A stretch of DNA of 64,000 nucleotides from Phycisphaerales bacterium (GTDB lineage: Bacteria > Planctomycetota > Phycisphaerae > Phycisphaerales > UBA1924): positions 474,178 to 538,177 of the forward strand of contig JAJDDC010000040.1 in NCBI GenBank assembly GCA_029260515.1, given 5' to 3'. Every line of letters starts with the position of its first letter. Within the stretch, counting starts at the first letter, position 1. A model generated the notes under the pieces. It ran no database searches and had not been told where the DNA came from. It worked only from the letters and a program-made list of their open reading frames with translations. This document shows, piece after piece, positions 35,566 to 45,229 of this stretch. Position numbers and translations under genes: made by a program.

Positions 35566-35656
35566 GGAGTCTAGCTCCGGCCGTCGGCCTGCTCCGGGGA
35601 AACCCGGGGGGAGATACAGAACCCTTCGCACCCCGTATCGGCATGGATCCTCCGGG

Positions 35657-35670
35657 TATTGTGTGCCCCA
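35657..35670 (+). promoter_or_regulatory. Leaderless-type promoter of the Gld-like ABC operon
   Basis: TATTGT (35657-35662), 8 nt, then GTG 35671. No Shine-Dalgarno. It would drive the three coupled transporter genes. Confidence 0.45.
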
Positions 35671-36654
35671 GTGATCATCGTCCGAGAAATCACCAAGTCT
35701 TTCGGAAAGGTCCGGGCGGTCCGGGGCGTGAGCCTCGAACTGCCCGCGGGCCAGATCGCCGGCCTGCTGGGCCCGAACGGCGCGGGCAAGACGACCGCGA
35801 TCCGCATCATCACGGGCTACCTGCCCGCGGACAAGGGCCATGTCGCGATCGCGGGCTACGACACAGGGCGCGAGGCGATGCAGGCCAGACGCCAGATCGG
35901 GTATCTGCCCGAGTCCGCGCCGATGTATCCGGAAATGACGGCGCGGGGGTACCTCGAGCACCGCGGGCGCCTCTACGGCATGGACCGGGCCCGGCGCAAA
36001 AAAGCGGTCGGGGAGGTCCTGGAACGATGCCGGGTCGGCGAGCTGGCATCGCGTCGGATCGGGGCGTTGTCCAAGGGCTACCGCCAGCGGGTGGGCCTGG
36101 CGGCGGCGCTGCTGCACGACCCGCCCGTGCTCATCCTCGACGAGCCGACCAACGGGCTCGACCCGAGCCAGATCCGCGAGGCGCGCTCGCTCATCCGCGA
36201 GCTGGCCAACGAGCGGACGATGCTGCTGTGCTCGCACATCCTGCCCGAGATCGAGCGGACCTGCGACCGCGTCATCATCATGGCCGGCGGGCGGGTATGC
36301 GCCGACGGGACGCCCGAGGAGCTCACCGGGGGGGGCGGGGCGCCGCGGCGGTACACGATCGAGGTCCGCTCCAACCCCAGCGCCGGGGCGGGGTACTCCA
36401 TCGGGCGCCTGCGGGGCGTGGCGGGTGTGGGCGCGATCGAGGCGGCGGGCGAGCAGCCCTCGGACGCGTCGGGCGGCTGGACGCGGCTGCTCGTCGAGGG
36501 CGAGCCCGGCGCGGGCGACCTGCGCGAGGCCCTGGCTGGGGCGGCCGCGGACGCGGGGCTCTTCGTCCGCGAGCTGCGGGGCGAGCGGGACACGCTCGAG
36601 GACGTGTTCGTGCGGACGGTCGAGGCGGACGGCGCGGCGGGGGGCGCGGCGTGA
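35671..36654 (+). CDS. ABC transporter ATP-binding protein, GldA-like
   Basis: ATPase of a three-gene exporter resembling the GldA-GldF-GldG system. The 327-residue protein has Walker A LLGPNGAGKTTAIR, signature LSKGYRQRVGLAAALL, Walker B VLILDEPTNGLDP and the switch histidine in LLCSHILPEIE. A C-terminal extension of about 90 residues (from TIEVRSNPSAG) is longer than in simple ABC ATPases and fits the family's regulatory tail. GTG 35671 is chosen over TTG 35659. The stop overlaps the permease start (GTGA). Confidence 0.92.
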   Translation: MIIVREITKSFGKVRAVRGVSLELPAGQIAGLLGPNGAGKTTAIRIITGYLPADKGHVAIAGYDTGREAMQARRQIGYLPESAPMYPEMTARGYLEHRGRLYGMDRARRKKAVGEVLERCRVGELASRRIGALSKGYRQRVGLAAALLHDPPVLILDEPTNGLDPSQIREARSLIRELANERTMLLCSHILPEIERTCDRVIIMAGGRVCADGTPEELTGGGGAPRRYTIEVRSNPSAGAGYSIGRLRGVAGVGAIEAAGEQPSDASGGWTRLLVEGEPGAGDLREALAGAAADAGLFVRELRGERDTLEDVFVRTVEADGAAGGAA

Positions 36655-37379
36655 GGGGCGTGTGGGCCATCGCGACGCGGGAAGTCGGGTCGCTGTTGCG
36701 GCTTCCGGTCGGATGGGTGGTCATCGCGCTGTTCGCGTTCCTGTCCGCGGTGCTTTTCGTGAACGGGACACTCGCGCCCGGGCAGCCGGCGACGATGCGG
36801 TACTTCTTCTCCAGCGCGTCGTGGCTGATGCTCGCGATCGCGCCGGCGGTGTCGATGCGGCTGGTGTCCGAGGAGCTGCGGTCGGGGACAGTCGAGCCAT
36901 TGCGGACGGCGCCGATCTCGGACGCGGCGGTGGTGTGGGGCAAGTACCTGGGGGCCGTGGCCTTCCTGGCGCTGATGCTGGCCCCGACACTGGTGCTCCC
37001 GGTGGTGCTCTGGGGCGTGAGCGACCCGAGGCCCGACCCCGGGCCGGTCTTCGCGGGGTACCTGAGCCTGATGCTCGTGGGGATGCTGTACCTGTCGGTG
37101 GGCCTGCTTGCCTCGTCGCTGACGTCGAGCCAGACACTGGCGTTCCTGGGGGCGTTGATGTTCCTGGTGCTGATGATGGTGCTCACGGGCGTCGTTTCGC
37201 AGGCGCAGGCGACGCCCGGCTGGCTGGCACGGGCGCTGGCGGCGCTGAGTGTCCAGGCCCGGGCCCGGGACATGGCCAAGGGCGTGATCGACACCGGCGC
37301 GGTCGTGTTCTTCCTGGCGGGCAGCGGGTGGTTCGTGCTGCTGGCGACGGCGGCGCTGGGCTCGCGGAGGTGGCGCTGA
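36651..37379 (+). CDS. ABC transporter permease, GldF-like (ABC-2 type)
   Basis: A 242-residue six-TM permease. Hydrophobic segments include LPVGWVVIALFAFLSAVLFV, YLGAVAFLALMLAPTLVLPVVLW, YLSLMLVGMLYLSVGLLASSL, TLAFLGALMFLVLMMVLTGVV and GAVVFFLAGSGWFVLLATAAL. SEELRSGTVEPLRTAPISDAAVVWGKYLGA is the family-typical cytoplasmic loop that contacts the ATPase. GTG 36651 overlaps the ATPase stop. TGATG joins it to the third gene, so all three are translationally coupled. Confidence 0.9.
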   Translation: MRGVWAIATREVGSLLRLPVGWVVIALFAFLSAVLFVNGTLAPGQPATMRYFFSSASWLMLAIAPAVSMRLVSEELRSGTVEPLRTAPISDAAVVWGKYLGAVAFLALMLAPTLVLPVVLWGVSDPRPDPGPVFAGYLSLMLVGMLYLSVGLLASSLTSSQTLAFLGALMFLVLMMVLTGVVSQAQATPGWLARALAALSVQARARDMAKGVIDTGAVVFFLAGSGWFVLLATAALGSRRWR

Positions 37380-39493
37380 TGAGCTCGACGGGTGCGCGCA
37401 GGGCGTGGAATACGCTGCTCGTGGTTGTCTACGTGCTCGCGACAGGGGCGGCGATGGCGCTGGCTGCGCTGCTCGCGGCGGACCGCCCGGCGCGGATCGA
37501 CGTGACCATCACCGGGGCGCTCGACCTCTCGCCCAGGACCAGGGGCATCCTCGCGGGCCTTGAGGGCGAGTACGAGATCGTCGCGGCCTTCGACCACGCG
37601 GGCGTGCCCCGGGCGGTGGGCGATCGGGTGGACGACGTGCTCGAGGAGTTCGATCGGCGGTCGGACCGCGTCCGGCTGACTCGGATCGACGTCTCGACCG
37701 CCGCGGGCGGCGAGCAGCTCCGCGCGCTGGGCGACCGGCTCCGCGAGCGCGACGCGGGGAAGATCACGACGCAGACTGCACTGCTCTCCGAGTCGATCGC
37801 CGAACTCGAGGGGGCGGAGACCGAGTTGGAGGCGCTGGGTGCACGGCTGCTCGAGGTCCGGAATGCGATCGGGCCCGAGTCGGTCGGCGCACAGACGAAC
37901 CGGGCGTTTTTTGAGCAGCAGGCCGGTGTGGCGCACTTCGCGGCGAGGGAGCTGCGCGAGAAGGCGCCGCAGCTGCGGGCGATGCTCGAGTCGCCCGCGG
38001 GGGCGGCGGGCGTCGCGGACACGAAGGCGGTCGCCGAGGCGGTCGCGGCGTCGCTCGATGCGCTGGTGCAGCAGCACGACGCGCTGGGCGGGCAGCTTCG
38101 TACGTACGCGGACGCCGAGGCGATGCCGCGTGTGGCGCGGGACCGGGCCAGGCCCCTGGTCCGACCGATGCAGGAGCGGCGGGACCGGTGGGCGGTGCTG
38201 GCAGACGGGCTGTCGAGGCTGGAGCGTCCGGACGTGGTGCGGGTCGCGGGCGCGCTGGAGCGGTCGCAGGCGCTGCTCGTCGTGGGGCCCGAGGACAAGG
38301 GCGTGACGGCGATTGACCTGGGCCAGATCCTGCCGACAAGCGTGGCGGCGTTCGAGAGCGTCGGAGTATCGGCCGCGGGCGAGATGGCGCGCCGGACCGA
38401 GGAGCGCGTCGCGACAGCGATCGGGTCGCTGGCCAGTCCTGTGCGCCCGATCGTGGTCGTCACGCACGCCGAGCCGGGGGCGGGGCTCGTGCACAGCGGG
38501 GCGTTGGGCGCGGCGCTGGAACGCCTGGCGATGCGGGGGATCGACATCGCGGAGTGGGCGGTCGCTGTTGATCCCGACCCGCCCGAGCTGTTCGAGCTGG
38601 ACCCGGCGGGCGTTCGTCCGATCGTGTGGCTGGTCGTGAACACGAACAGCGCCGTCGCGTCGCGCGAGGGCGACGAGCTGGGCGGGGCCAAACGGGCCGA
38701 GGCGTTGGGGGACGCGATCGAGCAGATGGTCGCGGGGGGCGAGAGCGTGCTGTTGTCGCTCAACCCCTCGGTCTTCCCCGGCTTCGGCGAGGAGGACCCG
38801 ACGGCGCGGGCGCTGGCGGCGTTCGGGATCGGGGCGCGGTCGGGGCGACCGCTGCTGCGCCGGGTGATGCAGGGGCGGGCGGCGGCGGTGACGCCCGAGG
38901 TCGCCGTGCTCGCGCGCGGGGGCGCAAGCCCCGTCGGCGGGGCGATCGAGAACCTGACGGTGCGCCTGCCGTGGGCGATCCCGCTGGAACTCTCGGGCGA
39001 CGCCCGGGCGGTGTTGGCGCTCGACGGGTCCGAGGCGGTCTGGGGCGAGAGCCAGTGGCTGCGGCTGTGGCAGACGGACCCGGAGCTGCGCAGGTACATG
39101 AGCGAGGCGCCCGCACGCGACGAGGCGCAGGACATGATCGCCGATACCTATGTCGTTGCCGCTGCCGGCTCGCGCGAGCACGGCGAGACCGGGCGGACGC
39201 AGCGCCTGGTCGTGGTCGGATCGAACGGGTGGCTGCTGAGCGGCGTGGCCCAGGACCCCCAGCAGGTGGACGGGCGGGTCTACCAGCCCGGGAACTTCGA
39301 GCTGCTCGAGGCGTCTGTGTTCTGGCTGTCGGGGATGGACGCGCTGGTCGCCAAGAGCGCGGCGACGACTCAGGTTGCGCTGATCAAGCCTATGGAGGCG
39401 GGGCGCGTTCGCGCGATCGCGTGGTCACTGATCGCCGGGCTGCCCCTGGTGATCCTGACGCTCGGGGCGGTGTGGCGCCTGACGCGGGGCTAG
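37379..39493 (+). CDS. GldG-like auxiliary ABC transporter protein
   Basis: A 704-residue protein with one TM near the N-terminus (TLLVVVYVLATGAAMALAALLAA) and one at the C-terminus (AIAWSLIAGLPLVILTLGAVWRLTRG). The large extracytoplasmic part resembles the ABC_transp_aux/GldG type: ITGALDLSPRTRGILAGLEGEYEIVAAFD at the start and a DUF4350-like segment (VNTNSAVASREGDELGG...VLLSLNPSVFPGF) later. A long helical insert (about 125-300) interrupts it. In Bacteroidetes GldAFG is linked to gliding and secretion; in planctomycetes the substrate is unknown. ATG 37379 overlaps the permease stop. Confidence 0.85.
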   Translation: MSSTGARRAWNTLLVVVYVLATGAAMALAALLAADRPARIDVTITGALDLSPRTRGILAGLEGEYEIVAAFDHAGVPRAVGDRVDDVLEEFDRRSDRVRLTRIDVSTAAGGEQLRALGDRLRERDAGKITTQTALLSESIAELEGAETELEALGARLLEVRNAIGPESVGAQTNRAFFEQQAGVAHFAARELREKAPQLRAMLESPAGAAGVADTKAVAEAVAASLDALVQQHDALGGQLRTYADAEAMPRVARDRARPLVRPMQERRDRWAVLADGLSRLERPDVVRVAGALERSQALLVVGPEDKGVTAIDLGQILPTSVAAFESVGVSAAGEMARRTEERVATAIGSLASPVRPIVVVTHAEPGAGLVHSGALGAALERLAMRGIDIAEWAVAVDPDPPELFELDPAGVRPIVWLVVNTNSAVASREGDELGGAKRAEALGDAIEQMVAGGESVLLSLNPSVFPGFGEEDPTARALAAFGIGARSGRPLLRRVMQGRAAAVTPEVAVLARGGASPVGGAIENLTVRLPWAIPLELSGDARAVLALDGSEAVWGESQWLRLWQTDPELRRYMSEAPARDEAQDMIADTYVVAAAGSREHGETGRTQRLVVVGSNGWLLSGVAQDPQQVDGRVYQPGNFELLEASVFWLSGMDALVAKSAATTQVALIKPMEAGRVRAIAWSLIAGLPLVILTLGAVWRLTRG

Positions 39494-40015
39494 CCCGACG
39501 CCGGCGATCGCGAGGGCCGCGGGCAACGTCGTCGAGGCCTGGGCGTGATCGATGGGCGCGCGTGCGTCGCGCACGCGGGGCGCTCTCGTCTGCGCGATGA
39601 AGCTGAACGCACACTCCGGACATCGGTCGTGGCAGGCCTCGTGTCCTTGCATGTCGTAGTGACATACCGGGCACGCCCGGGGGATAAGCGACCGACGGCA
39701 CGCGTGGCAGACGGGCTCGGGGGCGCCCGGGTCGAGCGGCTCGGTGCAGTGCGGGCAGCGGCCGCGTCGGTAGCGTGGGATCGCAACGATGAACGCCCCC
39801 ACCCCCACAACCATCACGGTGTATGGGTAGAGGATGACCTGCACGCCCTGGATGTACCACGTGGGACGCAGGAGGCGGAGCTGGTAGTGGGCGAGGGCGA
39901 TGGCGACGAGGACGGCGGCTCCGAGCACGACCACACCCGCGCCGAGGAAGCGACGGCGGAACCGCGCGGCGGGTATCCAGATGAGCAGGGCGCAGCCGAG
40001 GAAGAAGGGGATCAT
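39425..40015 (-). CDS. Membrane protein with double zinc ribbon
   Basis: A 196-residue protein with two or three N-terminal TM segments (PFFLGCALLIWIPA, FLGAGVVVLGAAVLVAIALAHY, ILYPYTVMVVGVGAFIVAIP). Two cysteine knuckle groups follow: CPHCTEPLDPGAPEPVCHACRR and CPVCHYDMQGHEACHDRCPEC. The second is the planctomycete Y-D-(L/M)-x-G zinc ribbon with an insertion. The last 55 residues are low-complexity, and 69 nt overlap the 3' end of the convergent GldG-like gene. The true C-terminus may have been extended by loss of an earlier stop. Confidence 0.7.
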   Translation of the reverse strand: MIPFFLGCALLIWIPAARFRRRFLGAGVVVLGAAVLVAIALAHYQLRLLRPTWYIQGVQVILYPYTVMVVGVGAFIVAIPRYRRGRCPHCTEPLDPGAPEPVCHACRRSLIPRACPVCHYDMQGHEACHDRCPECAFSFIAQTRAPRVRDARAPIDHAQASTTLPAALAIAGVGLAPRQAPHRPERQDHQGQPGDQ

Positions 40016-40057
40016 GGTCGCGATATTGTTCGCACGCGGGGGCGGTCGGACGGGGGG

Positions 40058-41176
<1,119 letters not shown>

Positions 41177-41189
41177 GGGCGGTCCTTGC

Positions 41190-41203
41190 CTCCTGACATG
41201 ATA
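41190..41203 (-). promoter_or_regulatory. TATCATGTCAGGAG element upstream of DUF444 gene
   Basis: On the minus strand this 14-mer combines a -10-like TATCAT with an AGGAG. The identical 14-mer lies upstream of rho at 49440-49453. Confidence 0.4.
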
Positions 41204-41253
41204 CGAACTCAAGCATCGGCCAGATCGCGCGGATCTGCCAGCGAATCGTCCGA

Positions 41254-42198
41254 TCAGGCGGTCGCGGGCACGGATTCACGCCCGCGCCGGTGCCGTCGGA
41301 CGCGGAGTGTGACGGCCCACATCGCGGCAAACGAGAGCGGGACGGCGAGGACGAGCTCGGCGGCGCGGTTGATCAGATCCGCCGACAGGGCGACGGGGAT
41401 CGTGAGGCCCGAGGCCTTTCCGACGACGCCGACGGCCCATTCGCGGACGCCAAGACCGTTGCCCGCGAAGGGGACGAGCTGGGCGAGCTGGCTGGCGGTG
41501 GTGATGAGGACGACGTCGGAGAGGGCGAGGTCGGCGCCCAGGATCTGGAAGCAGAGTACGTAGCGCGCGACCCAGACAAGGATGTCGAGGTAGCGGAGCG
41601 CGAGAGCGGCGATGAGGCGGGCGGCGGGCGCCCAGCGCGTCATCGCGACGAGGGCGGCGAGGATCATGAGGCCGGCGGGCGCGGTTGTTGCGGCGATCAC
41701 GAGACCCGTGCTGGTCATGCCGCGGACACCGACGGCGACGGCGAGCAGGGCGCCGATCGAGATGGCCGACAACGCCATGCTCTCGACGAGCGCGCGTGCA
41801 GAATCGCGGACGCGGATGTTGTTGAAGCGTTTGTGGTACGCGACGCGTCCCATGAGGCCCGGCTTCATCGGCAGGAAGTTGAGCAGCCACGCCGTGAAGA
41901 TGAGCTGGTTCATCTCGACGAGGCCGACGCGCCCGTAGCGGGTCATGATGAACCAGAGGGAGGTGGCGATGAGCGCGAGGTTTACCGCGGGCAGGATGGC
42001 GAGTGCGGCGATGAGCCATGGCGGCGCGGACGAGGCGTGGGCCATCGCCTGGGCGACGTCCTCGCGCCGTACTCCGACCGCGGCGAGGGCGAGGGCGAAG
42101 AGCGAGACGGAGATCACGAAGCCGACGGCACGCTTGAACAGAGGGCGGGGGCCGGTCGGCGGGACGGGGTCGTCCGGCTCGAGCGCGGGCGTCTTCAT
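41254..42198 (-). CDS. Lysylphosphatidylglycerol synthase TM-region/UPF0104 family membrane protein
   Basis: A 314-residue integral membrane protein with eight or so TM helices, of the flippase-like domain family (UPF0104). Typical features are the first TM LFALALAAVGV, the motif AWLLNFLPMKPGLMGRVAYHKR (a 'N...P...G' pattern common in the family), and LVPFAGNGLGVREWAVG, matching the 'P..PGGLG..E' signature. It probably acts on a lipid or lipid-linked sugar. The synthase catalytic domain is absent. ATG overlaps the previous gene's stop (ATGA), so it is last in a three-gene operon. Confidence 0.85.
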   Translation of the reverse strand: MKTPALEPDDPVPPTGPRPLFKRAVGFVISVSLFALALAAVGVRREDVAQAMAHASSAPPWLIAALAILPAVNLALIATSLWFIMTRYGRVGLVEMNQLIFTAWLLNFLPMKPGLMGRVAYHKRFNNIRVRDSARALVESMALSAISIGALLAVAVGVRGMTSTGLVIAATTAPAGLMILAALVAMTRWAPAARLIAALALRYLDILVWVARYVLCFQILGADLALSDVVLITTASQLAQLVPFAGNGLGVREWAVGVVGKASGLTIPVALSADLINRAAELVLAVPLSFAAMWAVTLRVRRHRRGRESVPATA

Positions 42199-44882
42199 TG
42201 CTGCCGGCTCTGGGCCTCGGACCGCTTGCGCAGGAATCCGATGGTCGGGCCGGCGATCGTGTCGAGGTCCGAGGAGACGGTCGCGTAGCCGAATCCCTGG
42301 TTCGTGTACCGCTCGACGAGCAGCGAGGCGATCGCGGAGATCCGCGACGAGGCGCTGTTCGCGAGGATCGTCAGCAGCGGGTCCTGCGCGCCCACGCCCC
42401 GGGTGAAAACCATCATCACGGTCTCGAGTTCCGTGACGGGCTGTTGCGCTTGGAGGCGGTCGGCGATGGACTTGCGGATCGCGGCCTCGAAGGGCGCCAT
42501 GGCGCTGTTCATGCGGGCGTGCGGGAGCACGGCGAGCATGATCGCACGGCCGATCGCGTCGCTCCGCTCGTAGCGTTCGATCGCCGCCTGGACGAGGTCG
42601 TCGAGCTCGCCGGGATCTGTCATCGCGGAGTCCGGCGGCGCGCCGGGCGTGGCGGGAGACTCGGCGTCGGGGTCCTGGGGGATCGTTGCCTGGTCCGCGG
42701 CGATCGCGGGGGCAGTGACATCACGCAGCAGCAGCGCGCGGATGCCGAAGAGCGTGGGAACAAGCGCGTCACGCGGGTCGTGGCGGAGGCGACGGGCCAG
42801 CTCCGCGGGGGGCATGGTGGCGCTGGGCATCGCGAGGCGGACGACCGAGCGCGGTGTTTCAGCGCTCAGGCACAGGGGCCCGGGGAGCATCGCGCCCTGC
42901 TCGCCGGCGGAGCGGAATCCCTGGAGCAGGCGCCATCGCTGGCGCATGGTCGCGCCGGCATTGATGTCCAGGAGCCACTGGGTGTATGGCGAGTCGGCGT
43001 CGATCTCGACCTCGAGCGTCTCGAGGGGCATGAGCCGTAGGCGGCGGTCGAGGTCGAGGACGAGCGGCTGGGGGTCGCCTCGGAAGTGCCCAGTCTCGGT
43101 GTCGAGCTTGGGCTGGACGAGCATGCGCGAGGAGATGGGGCGTGCGGAGCCCAGGCCCAGCGGGATCGGCGCGACGTTCTGGATGCGGATACGGAGTGTG
43201 GTCCGGTCGGTGGCGTTGATAGTGGTCTTGAGCGCCTCGACGCGGATCGCCATGAACTCGAGGGTGTCGATGGAAACCTTGTCGATAAACGGATCGACCC
43301 TCGCCGCGAACTCTCGCATGCGTTCACCGTCGGGTGTGAGCAGGCGGTCCGAGGCCCCGAGCTGGTCGAGCTTGGCGTGCGCCCAGCAGCCGATGGGTGT
43401 GATCGGCGCCATCCGGGCGACCTCGAGGTACAGACGGACGGCCTCGGACTCGTCGCCCTCGAAGAGCGCGATCTCCGCCTCGAGCAGGGTGCGACCGGAT
43501 GGGGACGCGATCGCGACGGCTTGCTCGCGGGCGGCGTCTGGGCGCCCCAGCCGCAGCGTGATCCAGGGGACCAGGCCGGAGATCGCGGTGCGAACTTCGG
43601 GGGCGATGCTCGAGAAGTTCTGGAACGCGGCGGCGCTCTCCTCGGCGTTGGTGCCGACGAGCATCCGCACAAAGTGGATGATGTTGAAGAGCGTTGAGAT
43701 CTCTTGGATCGCCTGGACCTTGGCCTGCGGGTCAGTCGATTGGGCGGCCGAGACGAGGCGGCGCACGGTGATTTCGGCGCCGGCGCTGAGATCGGTCAGG
43801 GCGGCTTCGAGCGACTGCGTGTCGCCGACCGACGCGGCCGCCAGGATCCGCAGGCGGTCGAGCGTGGGGTCGAGGCGGACCTCTTCGGGGGCGGTCATGT
43901 CGAGCACGGGCATCTCGGCGGCGCGGGCGACGGCGAGGTTGACCGCGACCTGCGATCGCTGGGACGCGAGCTCGTCGTTGAGCGCGTCGAGCACCCGCTG
44001 CGGGCCGGCGGCGTGCCACAAGAAAATCAAGTCGCGTTCGGCAACCTCGATCCCGCCCGAGCCGGACCGGCGGCGGATGATGCTGGCGTCGGTGGCGAAC
44101 CGCCTGCCCTGGGTGTAGACGCCCTCTTGGGCGAGCAGGCGGGCGAGCGTGTCGTGCACGTTCGGGTCCAACGGGTCGGCGTAGAGCAGGTTGACGAGCA
44201 TCTCGAACTGCTCGGCGGGGACGTCGCGGCGTTCGGCGTGGAACGAGGCCGCCAGTGTCGCGGCCTCCTTGTGCGTCATGTCGAGGCTGGTCGAGAGCGA
44301 GAGGCGGCGGACGAAACCTTGCTCGTCGCCGAGCTCGCGGGCGAGCAGGGCCGCGTCGAGCGCCAGTCGCGAGCGGACCGCGGGGTCCAGGTTCTCCCCG
44401 GCGCGCCCGAGGAAACGGTCGTACGCGTCCAGCCTGTCCTCGGCGGTTTGCTGGCGGGAGATGAGCGAGGTGATCACGCGGAGCTGCGCGACGCTGTCGT
44501 GCGGGTCGAGTTCGATGATCTTGCGCGAGGCCTCGACGAGCATGTCCTCGCTGGTCGTGCCCCAGGCCGCGGCCACCATCTTGTGACGCAGCTCGAGGTC
44601 ATCGGGATCGAGGGCGGCGGCGAACGCGAGCACGCGATACGCCAGCTCGTAATCGCTCGGCCTGGGCGACTGCTGCATACCCAGGTCGAGAAGTGTGATC
44701 TGCGTGATGAGATCTGACAGGAGATCGGTGCGTGGGTCGGGGGCGTCCGGCGCGGCCAACACCGGGCGAGCCATGGCGAGCAGCACAAAGAGCGCGGCGA
44801 GCGGCCCGGGGATCAGGGCGCGGGCGACCCGGCGGCCCAGGAGGCCATGAGTACACCGAGTCCGATGAGCACGCTGACGCAC
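42195..44882 (-). CDS. Exported helical-repeat (TPR-like) protein of unknown function
   Basis: A large secreted or periplasmic protein of 895 residues if started at GTG 44882. The stretch RALIPGPLAALFVLLAMARPVLAAPDAP is a good signal peptide. GTG 44882 supplies the basic n-region, whereas GTG 44786 or ATG 44774 would cut into the hydrophobic core, so the start is uncertain. The N-terminal half shows TPR-like helical pairs (LAYRVLAFAAALDPDDLELRHKMVAAAWG). The C-terminal half includes a beta-rich segment and more helices (PHARMNSAMAPFEAAIRKSIADRL). No catalytic motif is recognised. It is the middle gene of the operon 45133-41254. Confidence 0.7.
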   Translation of the reverse strand: MRQRAHRTRCTHGLLGRRVARALIPGPLAALFVLLAMARPVLAAPDAPDPRTDLLSDLITQITLLDLGMQQSPRPSDYELAYRVLAFAAALDPDDLELRHKMVAAAWGTTSEDMLVEASRKIIELDPHDSVAQLRVITSLISRQQTAEDRLDAYDRFLGRAGENLDPAVRSRLALDAALLARELGDEQGFVRRLSLSTSLDMTHKEAATLAASFHAERRDVPAEQFEMLVNLLYADPLDPNVHDTLARLLAQEGVYTQGRRFATDASIIRRRSGSGGIEVAERDLIFLWHAAGPQRVLDALNDELASQRSQVAVNLAVARAAEMPVLDMTAPEEVRLDPTLDRLRILAAASVGDTQSLEAALTDLSAGAEITVRRLVSAAQSTDPQAKVQAIQEISTLFNIIHFVRMLVGTNAEESAAAFQNFSSIAPEVRTAISGLVPWITLRLGRPDAAREQAVAIASPSGRTLLEAEIALFEGDESEAVRLYLEVARMAPITPIGCWAHAKLDQLGASDRLLTPDGERMREFAARVDPFIDKVSIDTLEFMAIRVEALKTTINATDRTTLRIRIQNVAPIPLGLGSARPISSRMLVQPKLDTETGHFRGDPQPLVLDLDRRLRLMPLETLEVEIDADSPYTQWLLDINAGATMRQRWRLLQGFRSAGEQGAMLPGPLCLSAETPRSVVRLAMPSATMPPAELARRLRHDPRDALVPTLFGIRALLLRDVTAPAIAADQATIPQDPDAESPATPGAPPDSAMTDPGELDDLVQAAIERYERSDAIGRAIMLAVLPHARMNSAMAPFEAAIRKSIADRLQAQQPVTELETVMMVFTRGVGAQDPLLTILANSASSRISAIASLLVERYTNQGFGYATVSSDLDTIAGPTIGFLRKRSEAQSRQQ

Positions 44883-45133
44883 GAGAGGATCTCCGCGGAC
44901 CAGACGACCCCCCGCGCGGCGAGGGGGTAGAGACGGTCGGCCAGACAGTACGTAAACACGAGCGAGCCCGCGGCGATGCCCGCGATACCGCCCGCGACAC
45001 GCTGCGGGGGCGAGAGCCCGAGCGATTGCCCGCCGACCTCCAGCACCCACATCCCGCCGACAACCAACGCCCCCGCCCACGGGATGGCCACCAGGGCCAG
45101 GAGCGAGAGGCTTGCTGATCGTCGGATACGCAC
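44813..45133 (-). CDS. Small three-TM membrane protein
   Basis: A 106-residue protein made almost entirely of three hydrophobic helices (LLALVAIPWAGALVVGGMWVLEV, VAGGIAGIAAGSLVFTYCL, ILSCVSVLIGLGVLMASWAAG). GTG 45133 is preceded by AAGGGGAC. A TAGGCT hexamer at 45185-45180 may be the operon's -10. It overlaps the presumed start of the downstream exported protein. Family not recognised. Confidence 0.65.
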   Translation of the reverse strand: MRIRRSASLSLLALVAIPWAGALVVGGMWVLEVGGQSLGLSPPQRVAGGIAGIAAGSLVFTYCLADRLYPLAARGVVWSAEILSCVSVLIGLGVLMASWAAGSPAP

Positions 45134-45229
45134 GTGGGTCCCCTTGATGTTCGCGGCCCGGAAGGGATCGCACGCGGGGAGCCTATCGGGTTCTCGGACG
45201 GGCCGGGGGGCTGGGCGGACCCGGCTGGG

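Noticed and set aside
35568..35573. TAGACT before the PAS-GAF-receiver gene as a leaderless promoter
   Set aside because: The spacer to ATG 35565 is only 2 nt and the ATG at 6 nt is out of frame, so it does not fit the pattern.
44883..45173. Extension of the TPR-like gene to 45173
   Set aside because: It covers the small three-TM gene in another frame and reads as Arg/Gly-rich shadow.
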